In this document: positions 26,142 through 33,980 of the stretch, piece by piece
Layout: the number at the start of each line of letters is the position of its first letter
How positions within the stretch are numbered: the stretch's first letter is position 1
From: Leptothrix sp. (in: b-proteobacteria)
Lineage (GTDB): Bacteria > Pseudomonadota > Gammaproteobacteria > Burkholderiales > Burkholderiaceae_C
Length of the DNA stretch: 50,490 nt
NCBI GenBank assembly: GCA_013822265.1
Contig: PNKD01000013.1
Location: forward strand, 1-50,490
Direction: 5' to 3'
Translations under genes and position numbers: made by a program
The notes under the pieces: model-generated
What the model saw: the letters and a program-made list of their open reading frames with translations, nothing else
Told to the model about the DNA's origin: nothing
The model's database searches: none

Positions 26142-28280
26142 GTGGCGCAGCGCCTCGTCGACCACCCCCTGGCCTGGACGGCACCGCCGCCCTTCTGGCC
26201 CGCCGGCGCCGGCAGCGCCACCGCCACGGCGCGCAGCGCGCTGGCGCGGCCGCAGATCCTGCGTTTTGCCAGCGACGACTTCATGGACGAGCTGCTGGCG
26301 ACGCTGGAAAACGACCCCACTGCGTTGACCGGTTTTGCCGCGGCGGCCGAGACCTGGCGCGGCGCCGGCGCCGCGCCGCAGGCCAACCCGGCGAGCTGGC
26401 TCGACCGCTCGCCGGCGCGGCTGCTGGGCGTGCAGCGCAAGGCACTGCAACGTGCGCGGGCCGCCGCGCCGGCCGCGGTCACCACCACCGCCCCCGCCAC
26501 GGTGCCCACCACGCTGCCGCTCAAGCTCTACCAGCCCGCCCACCAGCGCCATTACCTCGTCACCGGCGCGCTGGTCTGCCAGACCGTGGGCCTGCCCGAC
26601 CGCGCCATCGACCCGGCTCGCCACAAGGTGAGCTTCATGGTGCGCCGGCTGTTCCCGCGCACCGCCGTGCCGCCGCCGCAGAAGCTGCCCGCACCCACCG
26701 AGCTGTCGCAATGGGACGAGTACGCCTACGTGCTGCAGGGCCGGGCCGGCCACTGGCAGCGCGTGGGCGGTGCCGACCAGGAGGCCGAGGCCGCGCGGCG
26801 CCTGCCCGGCGAAGAGCGCCACACGATGTTCCCGGCCCGCTACACGCAGGACGACGGCCACGGCCGCCGCCTCTTCGTCGGCAGCGTGCCGGTGGGCAAG
26901 CGCGAGACCTTCCAGGGCGCCCAGGCGGTGGCCGCCGGCGAGTCCGCGCCGCCGGTGATGGACCCGCGCGTGGCGCTCTTCCACAAGCAGGTGCTGGGGC
27001 CGTGGAAGGCGATGGTCGGTGGTGCCATGCTCAACGGCGCGGTGGGTGCGGCGCCGACCCACCTGGCGGCGCTGCGCGCGGCGCGCCTGCCGGCGATCTT
27101 CGCCGAGCTCGGCGACGACGGCTTCGACACCACGAAACCCGACGCCGACGCGCTGCGCGACGCCCGCTCGCGGCTGCAGACGGCCTCGTGGCTGCTGCTG
27201 CTCGACCTGCTGCACTTCCTGCAGCAGCAGGCGCGGGAACTCTGGCTCAACCACGTGCTGCCCGGCGTGCCCCCGCCCGCCGGCCCGTGGCGCAACTTCT
27301 ACGACGCCCTCGACCAGGCCCGCATGCCCGCCGACCTGGCCGGCGCGGGCTGGACGCTGAACAGCGCCGGCACCGGCAGCGCCGGCACGCCTGCGGTAAG
27401 CCTGTACGACCTGCACCCCGGCTACCGCGGCCGCACCGACCTGCACCTGCTGCCCGCGCTGCGCCGCGCCGCCGGCATCACGGGCCTCGAAGCCCAGCTC
27501 GACGCCGCCCAGGACACCTTCGCCCTGCCCACCAGCGGCACCGCCGCCGGCTGGCCCGACTTCCTCTTCCTCTTTGCCGACCCCTGGTTCGGCGTGCTCA
27601 CGCCGCCAGCGCCCACCGGCTTCGTGCCCCAGACCAGCGACTACCTGGCCGAACGCATCGTCGCGCTCATCGACGCGCTGGGCGGCACGCTGGCCGCCGC
27701 GCTGGCCACCGCCCCCGCCGCCGACCCCACGCTGCCCGAGGCGCCGCTGGCCAGCCGCCAGCCCGCCGACATGCGCGAAGCCTGGTACGTGATGCGCCTG
27801 GTCTACGAGCGGCCCGATTGCGCACCGCTGCACGGGCCGGTGGTCAGCCAGGCCACGGCGCCGTTCCAGATGGCCGGCTTCTTCGACCCCGACGCGCCGG
27901 CGCGGCCCATCCGCATCGGCCTGCCGCTGGACATCAGCCCCGCCGGGCTGCGCAAGTTCGACAAGAACACCGTCTTCGTGATGAGCGACATGCTGTGCGG
28001 CCACATCGACCGCATGAAGGGCCTGAGCTTCGGCGACCTCGTGCTGAGCGTGCTGCCCTTCCCCTTCCACAAAGGCCTGAGCGTGCCCGAGAAGGGGCCC
28101 TGCAAGCAGGGCGCCGACCCGCTGGGCGTGATGTGCTCGCTGAGCATCCCGATCATCACCCTCTGCGCGCTGATCCTGCTGATGATCATCGTCAGCCTGC
28201 TGGACCTGATCTTCCGCTGGCTGCCCTACTTCGTCGTGTGCTTCCCGCTGCCGGGATTCAAAGGCAAGAAGGAACCGTGA
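26142..28280 (+). CDS. eCIS-associated protein with C-terminal transmembrane helix
   Basis: A 712-residue protein of unknown function, GTG start 4 bases after the spike gene. It is mostly soluble, with readable segments such as RFASDDFMDELLATLEND, LPLKLYQPAHQRHYLVTG and EAWYVMRLVYERPDCAPL. Near the end it switches to a long hydrophobic span at about 668-690 (IITLCALILLMIIVSLLDLI), then FRWLPYFVVCF and a basic tail KGKKEP. No N-terminal signal. This predicts a bitopic, C-tail-anchored protein inside an otherwise soluble particle cluster. It could tether the particle to the inner membrane or insert into a membrane during firing; Streptomyces CIS loci also encode a membrane protein (CisA). Homology to CisA was not tested. 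Confidence 0.75.
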   Translation: MAQRLVDHPLAWTAPPPFWPAGAGSATATARSALARPQILRFASDDFMDELLATLENDPTALTGFAAAAETWRGAGAAPQANPASWLDRSPARLLGVQRKALQRARAAAPAAVTTTAPATVPTTLPLKLYQPAHQRHYLVTGALVCQTVGLPDRAIDPARHKVSFMVRRLFPRTAVPPPQKLPAPTELSQWDEYAYVLQGRAGHWQRVGGADQEAEAARRLPGEERHTMFPARYTQDDGHGRRLFVGSVPVGKRETFQGAQAVAAGESAPPVMDPRVALFHKQVLGPWKAMVGGAMLNGAVGAAPTHLAALRAARLPAIFAELGDDGFDTTKPDADALRDARSRLQTASWLLLLDLLHFLQQQARELWLNHVLPGVPPPAGPWRNFYDALDQARMPADLAGAGWTLNSAGTGSAGTPAVSLYDLHPGYRGRTDLHLLPALRRAAGITGLEAQLDAAQDTFALPTSGTAAGWPDFLFLFADPWFGVLTPPAPTGFVPQTSDYLAERIVALIDALGGTLAAALATAPAADPTLPEAPLASRQPADMREAWYVMRLVYERPDCAPLHGPVVSQATAPFQMAGFFDPDAPARPIRIGLPLDISPAGLRKFDKNTVFVMSDMLCGHIDRMKGLSFGDLVLSVLPFPFHKGLSVPEKGPCKQGADPLGVMCSLSIPIITLCALILLMIIVSLLDLIFRWLPYFVVCFPLPGFKGKKEP

Positions 28281-28681
28281 TGGACAGCGCCCGCCTCTAC
28301 GGCAAAGGCATGGCCTTCCCGCCCCGCGTGGACGGCACGGGCCGCGTCGCGTGGTCGGAGGGCGAGGCCAACATCCGCGAGGCGATGCGCATCATCCTGA
28401 TGACCGAGCCCGGCGAGCGCCTGCGCCTGCCGGCCTTCGGCGCCGGGCTCGGGCGTTTCCTGTTCGAGCCCAACATCGTCGCCACGCACACGCTGATCCG
28501 CGAGCGCATCCGCGAGGCGCTGCAGCGCTGGGAGCCGCGCATACGGCTCGACGGCGTCGAGGTGCGCGCCGACGACATCGACCCGCAGGCGGCCGTCGCC
28601 ACCATCACCTACCGCCTCGTGGCCACGCAGCAGCTCGAGCGCGTGAGCCTGTCGGTGGCCGTGGGTGCGGGCAACCGCTGA
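28280..28681 (+). CDS. Baseplate wedge protein, gp25/GpW-like (Afp9-like)
   Basis: A 133-residue gp25-family protein. The conserved core reads WSEGEANIREAMRIILMTE, then PGERLRLPAFGAGLGRFLFE and RERIREALQRWEPRI. gp25 links the baseplate to the first sheath ring. ATG 28280 overlaps the last base of the upstream stop (TGATG) and has AAGGA upstream, so it is translated by coupling. Confidence 0.95.
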   Translation: MDSARLYGKGMAFPPRVDGTGRVAWSEGEANIREAMRIILMTEPGERLRLPAFGAGLGRFLFEPNIVATHTLIRERIREALQRWEPRIRLDGVEVRADDIDPQAAVATITYRLVATQQLERVSLSVAVGAGNR

Positions 28682-28711
28682 GATGAAGCCGCAGGCCCTG
28701 GAGCCACCGCC

Positions 28712-30946
28712 ATGCCCCTGAACATCCCCCACATCGACGACCGCCGCTACCAGGACCTGGTGCGCGACACGCTGGCCCGCGTGCCGGTGCACACGCCCGA
28801 GTGGACGCAACTGGGCGAGAGCGACCCCGGCGTCACGCTGGTCGAGCTGTTCGCGTTTCTCACCGAGAGCCTGCTCTACCGCGCCAACCGCGTGCCCGAG
28901 GTCAGCCGGCTGAAGTTCCTGCGCCTGCTGGGCGTGCCACTGGCGGCGGCCACGCCGGCGCAGGGGCTGGTGGTGTTCGGCGGCGCGCGAGCCGACCAGC
29001 CCGCGCCCACGCTGCCCGCGCGCACCGAGCTGCGCGCCGGCGAGCTGCCCTTCCGCACCGCCATGGCCATCGACGTGCTGCCGGTGCAGGCGCGCGCCTA
29101 CGTCAAGTTCAAGGTCGAGCTGACCGAGGCCGCACAGCAGTACTACGACCTGCTCTACCTTGCGGCCAGGCAGACCGGCGGCGAGCTCGCCACCTATGAA
29201 ACACGCGAGCTCGACGGCCGCCAGCCGGTGGACCTGGCGCGCGAGACCGTGGACGGCGCGCTCTGGCTGGCCTTGCTGGCGCCGGCCAACACCACGCCGG
29301 CCGACGTCGCCGCGGCCATCGCCGGCAAGACGCTCAGCCTGGGCCTGGTGCCCTACGTCGACGATGCGCCGCGCACGCTGCCCACCGTGGGCCAGGGCCG
29401 CGCCGACGACGAACCCGCGGCGCTGCTGACCTACGCGCTGCCGCGCGTCACCGCGCCGGCCGCCGACGGCACCAGCACCGCAGCCTACCGCCTGCTGCCC
29501 GCGCGCAGCGCCGCCGACGTGCTGGCCGGCCCCGGCGTCGTCGAGCTGCCGCTGCCGGCCGCCGCCGACATCGCCACCTGGACCGAGCTCGACCCGCTGG
29601 AGGCCGGCGTCGGCGAGTTCCCGCCGGCGCTCGAAGACTCGGGCCTGGCCGGCCGCGTCGTCACCTGGGTCCGCGTGCGGGCCTCGGCCTCGGCGCGCGC
29701 GCGTTTCCTGTGGGCCGGCGTCAACGCCGTGGCGGTGGAACAGCGCCTGGCCGTCGTCAACGAGGTGCTGGGCGAAGGCGACGGCCAGCCCGACCAGCTG
29801 CTGCGCCTGGGCCGCGCCGGCGTCGTGCCGGGTTCGGTGCGCATCGACCTGCTGCAGGCCGGCACGGCCACGCGCTGGTCGCTCATCGACGACCTCATGG
29901 CCGCCGGCCCCGAGGTACGCCCGGCCAGCGCGCAGCGCGCGCCGGGCCAGGTCTGGAAGGACGAGCGCCCCAGCACCGTGTTCATGGTCGACGCCGAGGC
30001 TGGCACGGTGCGCTTCGGCGACGGCCTGCGCGGCACGCGGCCGCCGGCCGGCGCGCGCATCGTGGCGCACTACGACATCTGCCAGGGCGCGCGCGGCAAC
30101 GTGGCCGCCGGCGCACTGAATGCCGGGCCCACGCTGCCGCCCGGCATCAAGCCCGCCAACCCGCTGCCCACCTGGGGCGGCGCCGACGCCGAAGACACCG
30201 CCAGCGGCGAGAAGCGCGTGGCCGGCTTCATACGCCACCGCGACCGCCTCGTCACCGCCGATGACTTTGCCGAGGTGGCACGGCGCGCGCCGGGCGTGGA
30301 CATCGCGCGTGTCGAGGTGCTGGCCGCCTGGCACCCCGACCTCGGCGACAGCCAGCCCGGCGACGCGCCCGGCGTGGTGACGCTGATGCTGGTGCCGCGC
30401 CACGACCCGCGCGCGCCCGACGCGCCCAGCCCCGACCGCGCATTTCTCGACGCGCTGTGCCGCCATCTCGACCCGCGCCGCCTCGTCACCACCGAACTCG
30501 TGCTGCGCGGGCCCGACTACGTGCCGGTGTGGCTGAGCATAGGCCTCACGGTGGCCGGCGGCTGGGCCGTGCCCGAGGTGCGCGACGCCGTCAAGGCGCG
30601 CCTGCGCGCGGTGCTCGCGCCCGCGCGCACCGAGGCCGTGGCCGACCTGCCGGGGCTGGACGCCGGCTGGCCGCTGGCCCGCGCCGTCAACCGCCTCGAG
30701 CTGTGGGCCGAGGTGGCGCGCGTGCCCGGCGTGCTCAAGGTCAACGAGGTGCTGCTGGCCGGCGCCAGCGGCGGCGCGGTCGACACCGAGATCACGCTGC
30801 GCGGCCTGCAGCTGCCGCAGCTGGCCGGGCTGTCGGTCGAACTCGGCAGCGCACTGCCGCTGGACGACCTGCGCGGCAGCACCACGCCGCCGGCCGCGGG
30901 CGGCCCGCGTTTCGTGCCGGTGCCCACGGTGTCGAGCAGCTGCTGA
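28712..30946 (+). CDS. Baseplate assembly protein, gpJ-like (Afp11-like)
   Basis: A 744-residue baseplate protein of the putative baseplate assembly family (TIGR02243 type). Typical N-terminus: NIPHIDDRRYQDLVRDTLAR and SDPGVTLVELFAFLTESLLY. The gpJ core shows DEAGTVRFGDG-like residues (VDAEAGTVRFGDGLRGTRPP) and VTADDFAEVARRAPGVD. It forms the wedge ring at the bottom of the particle. It lies 30 bases after gp25 and 31 before the tail-protein gene, the order found in Afp. Confidence 0.93.
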   Translation: MPLNIPHIDDRRYQDLVRDTLARVPVHTPEWTQLGESDPGVTLVELFAFLTESLLYRANRVPEVSRLKFLRLLGVPLAAATPAQGLVVFGGARADQPAPTLPARTELRAGELPFRTAMAIDVLPVQARAYVKFKVELTEAAQQYYDLLYLAARQTGGELATYETRELDGRQPVDLARETVDGALWLALLAPANTTPADVAAAIAGKTLSLGLVPYVDDAPRTLPTVGQGRADDEPAALLTYALPRVTAPAADGTSTAAYRLLPARSAADVLAGPGVVELPLPAAADIATWTELDPLEAGVGEFPPALEDSGLAGRVVTWVRVRASASARARFLWAGVNAVAVEQRLAVVNEVLGEGDGQPDQLLRLGRAGVVPGSVRIDLLQAGTATRWSLIDDLMAAGPEVRPASAQRAPGQVWKDERPSTVFMVDAEAGTVRFGDGLRGTRPPAGARIVAHYDICQGARGNVAAGALNAGPTLPPGIKPANPLPTWGGADAEDTASGEKRVAGFIRHRDRLVTADDFAEVARRAPGVDIARVEVLAAWHPDLGDSQPGDAPGVVTLMLVPRHDPRAPDAPSPDRAFLDALCRHLDPRRLVTTELVLRGPDYVPVWLSIGLTVAGGWAVPEVRDAVKARLRAVLAPARTEAVADLPGLDAGWPLARAVNRLELWAEVARVPGVLKVNEVLLAGASGGAVDTEITLRGLQLPQLAGLSVELGSALPLDDLRGSTTPPAAGGPRFVPVPTVSSSC

Positions 30947-30977
30947 GCCCCGAGGCCACGCCCCAGGACACACCGCC

Positions 30978-33947
30978 ATGCAGGACGCCAACGCCTCACG
31001 CTTCGCGCTGCTGCTCGGCCGCCCCGACTGGGGAGGCTGCACGCTGCACGACGCCGGCGCGCTGGCCACCGCCTCGCTGGCCGCTCTGTGGGCCGACCCG
31101 GCGCTGCGCTCGGCCTCACCACTCACTTACGACGGCAGCGACGAGACGCTGACGCTGAGCCGGCGCGTGGCGCGCTTTCGCGCCGCCGCGGGCGACACGC
31201 CGCCCAGCGCGGCGCTGCGGCTCGGCGCCGCGGCTGACGCGCACGGCAACATCTACGCGCTGGCCGACGGCGGCGCGGCGATCACGGTGCGCTCGGCCGG
31301 CAGCGGCGGCAGCTCGGCGTTCTGGCCGGCGGCGGCCAGCGCCGCGGCGGGCCCCGGCCCGGCGTCGGGCGGGTTCGCACCCGGCACGCCGGCCGCCCCG
31401 CCACCGCCCCTGCGCCTGCACGGCCTGGCCGTCACGGCCGAGCATTTCCTCGTCGCCGGCCGGCGGCCGGCCGCCGACGGCAGCGGCGCCGGGTTGCTGG
31501 TGTTCGACCTGCTGGGCGGCGGCCCGCCGCTCACGCTGGGCTGGCCCGCGGGCGAGCCCTTCGAGCCGCACGACCTCGCGCCACGCCCCGGCGGCGGGCT
31601 GGCCGTGCTCGACCGCCGCCACGCCCGCGTGTGGCTGCTCGACCGCCGGCTGGGCATGCACGCGGTGGTGCCGGTGGCGGGTGCGACGGACAGCGGCTTC
31701 GAAGACGCCGACGCCGCGGCTGCCGCAGCCTCACCACCCGATTCACCGCCGGCCCCCCTCGCCCTGCAGCCCTGGTTCGACCTCGTCGCCAACAGCGCCG
31801 GCGGCACCGACCCGGTGGCCGTGGACGTGCTGCCCGACGACCGCGTGCTCGTGATCGACGGCGCCGGCAGCGACGGCTTCGCGCTCGTCTCGCTGTATGC
31901 GCAGGGCCAGCTGGCGGGCCGTGCATCGACCATCGTCGCGCGCGACGTCATCGCCGCCGAAGACGCCGCCGGCTTCGTGCTGCGCGGCTTCGACGCCGCG
32001 CTGCAGGCCGTGCCCGCCGGCGCGCCGCCGCGGCTGGTGGTGGTGTCGCACGAGGGCAACCAGGCCATCGCCTTCGACCTCGTGCAAGACGCCGCGGCCA
32101 GCCCGGCGCCGCTGGTGCTCGACCCCGTCGAGGGCTTCCTGCCGATGCGGCGCTACGGTGGCCAGCGCCTGGTGCGCGACGCCGCCGCCAGCGTGCCCGG
32201 CGACACCGGCCTGCGTTACCTCGGCGCCAACCGGTGGCTGCCATTGATGGAGCAGCGCCGCCCCCGCTACCAGCCGCAGGCCGCGTTGCTGACGCCGCTG
32301 CTCGACGGCGCCGAGCCGGCGCTGGCCTGGCACCGCGTGATGATCGACGGCTGCATCCCCGCCGGCTGCAGCGTGCGCGTGGCCAGCCGCAGCGCCGACG
32401 ACGCCGACCTGCTGGCGCAGTTGCCCTTCACACCGCAGCCCACGCCGCTGCTGCGCCCCGACGGCGGCGAGCTGCCGTGGCTGCTGGACGGCCCCGGCGC
32501 AAACACCGGCGCCACGCGCGGCACCGGCTGCTGGGAGCTGCTGCTGCAGCGCGTGCAGGGGCGCTGGCTGCAGCTGCGGCTCGAGCTGATCGGCAACGAA
32601 CTCGCCACACCACGGCTGGCCGCGCTGCGGGTCTGGCGGCCGCGCTTTTCCTACCTGCGCTACCTGCCGGCGCTGTACCGCGAAGACGCCGGCTCGGCCG
32701 ACTTCCTCGAGCGCTTCCTGGCCAACTTCGAGGGCAGCTTCACGGCGCTGGAAGACCGCATCGCCGGCGCCGCGGCGCTGTTCGACGTGCGCAGCGCGCC
32801 GGCCGACACGCTGGACTGGCTGGCCGGCTGGCTGGGCCTGGTGCTCGACCCGGCGCTGGGCGAAGCGCGGCGCCGCCAGCTCATCGCCCATGCCATGCCG
32901 CTGTACCGCTACCGCGGCACGCCGCAGGCGCTGCGGCTGGCACTCACGCTGGCGATGAGCGAGTGCGTGGCCGAGGCCGACTTCAACCTGCCCGCACCAT
33001 CACAACGCCAGCCCTGGGGCGTGCGCCTGGTCGAGCGCTTCCTCACGCGGCGCTTGCCCGTCACGCTGCTGGGCGAGACGGTGGCCGGCACCGGCCCGCG
33101 GCTGGTCGAGCCGGGCGCACGCTGGTCGCCGGCCGAGGGCGCCGAAGGCCTGCACCGACGCTGGCGCGAGTGGCTCACCGCGGCCGGGGTCAGCGGCGTC
33201 ACGGCCGCCTTGTTCACGCCCGCGGCCCCGGCGGTTCACCGCGATCACTGGGCCCGCTTCTGCCTCGCCGAGCTGGGTGCCGTGCCCGGCCTGGCCGGCG
33301 CCTTCGCAGCCGCCTGGGCGACAGAGCGGGCGCGCCTCGCGCTGGCGCCGCGCGCCGTGCCCGCGGCCTGGGCCGAACTCGACGGCGAGGCCGAACAGCA
33401 GGCCTGGCGCGACTTCCTCGCCGCGCTGTCGGCGCCGCTGCGGCGCTGGCTGGCGCGCTGGCAGGGATTCGTCGCACGCCGCCACCTGCGCCCGGCCGAA
33501 CTGCGCGTCAACGCCGCCATCGACTGGCCCGAGTTCGCGCTGCTGCCGCCGCACACCACGCTGCCCGACAACCTCGCGGCGCTGGCCGACTGGGCGCTGT
33601 TCGAGACCCGGCTGGAGCCCATGGCCGCGCTGGCCCACAGCTTCAGCGTGCTGCTGCCCAGCAGCGGCCCGCTGGCCGACGCCGCCACGCTGGCGCAGGC
33701 GGTGGACCTGGCCACGCGCGTGGTGGCGCTGGAAAAACCCGCGCACACGCGTTTCGACGTCAAGCCCTACTGGGCGCTGTTCAGGCTGGGCCAGGTGCGG
33801 CTGGGCCTGGACACGCTGCTGGGTCGCGGCGGGCGTGAACCGGCGCTGGCGCCTGCGCTGCGGCTGGGCGTGGCCGGCCCGCTGGGCGCGGGGCGCCTGG
33901 CCCCGCCGCCGGACGCGCCGGCCGACCGAGTCTTGCTGGCCTGTTGA
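30978..33947 (+). CDS. Tail protein (gpI-like, Afp12-like) with large N-terminal propeller-like region
   Basis: A 989-residue protein. The conserved phage-tail domain (TIGR02242 type) starts at about residue 555: PRFSYLRYLPALYRED, FLERFLANFEGSFTALEDRI, and LPLYRYRGTPQALRLAL-like residues. It would be the lower wedge. The N-terminal ~500 residues look like an NHL-type beta-propeller: repeated GNIYALADGG, LHGLAVTAEHFLVAGRR and HDLAPRPGGGLAVLDRRHAR. The C-terminal 200 residues are helical. The propeller region may face outward as a binding surface; Afp12 homologues vary in this part. Confidence 0.88.
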   Translation: MQDANASRFALLLGRPDWGGCTLHDAGALATASLAALWADPALRSASPLTYDGSDETLTLSRRVARFRAAAGDTPPSAALRLGAAADAHGNIYALADGGAAITVRSAGSGGSSAFWPAAASAAAGPGPASGGFAPGTPAAPPPPLRLHGLAVTAEHFLVAGRRPAADGSGAGLLVFDLLGGGPPLTLGWPAGEPFEPHDLAPRPGGGLAVLDRRHARVWLLDRRLGMHAVVPVAGATDSGFEDADAAAAAASPPDSPPAPLALQPWFDLVANSAGGTDPVAVDVLPDDRVLVIDGAGSDGFALVSLYAQGQLAGRASTIVARDVIAAEDAAGFVLRGFDAALQAVPAGAPPRLVVVSHEGNQAIAFDLVQDAAASPAPLVLDPVEGFLPMRRYGGQRLVRDAAASVPGDTGLRYLGANRWLPLMEQRRPRYQPQAALLTPLLDGAEPALAWHRVMIDGCIPAGCSVRVASRSADDADLLAQLPFTPQPTPLLRPDGGELPWLLDGPGANTGATRGTGCWELLLQRVQGRWLQLRLELIGNELATPRLAALRVWRPRFSYLRYLPALYREDAGSADFLERFLANFEGSFTALEDRIAGAAALFDVRSAPADTLDWLAGWLGLVLDPALGEARRRQLIAHAMPLYRYRGTPQALRLALTLAMSECVAEADFNLPAPSQRQPWGVRLVERFLTRRLPVTLLGETVAGTGPRLVEPGARWSPAEGAEGLHRRWREWLTAAGVSGVTAALFTPAAPAVHRDHWARFCLAELGAVPGLAGAFAAAWATERARLALAPRAVPAAWAELDGEAEQQAWRDFLAALSAPLRRWLARWQGFVARRHLRPAELRVNAAIDWPEFALLPPHTTLPDNLAALADWALFETRLEPMAALAHSFSVLLPSSGPLADAATLAQAVDLATRVVALEKPAHTRFDVKPYWALFRLGQVRLGLDTLLGRGGREPALAPALRLGVAGPLGAGRLAPPPDAPADRVLLAC

Positions 33948-33980
33948 CGGCAACAAGCCGCCACTTTGGAGGATCACATC

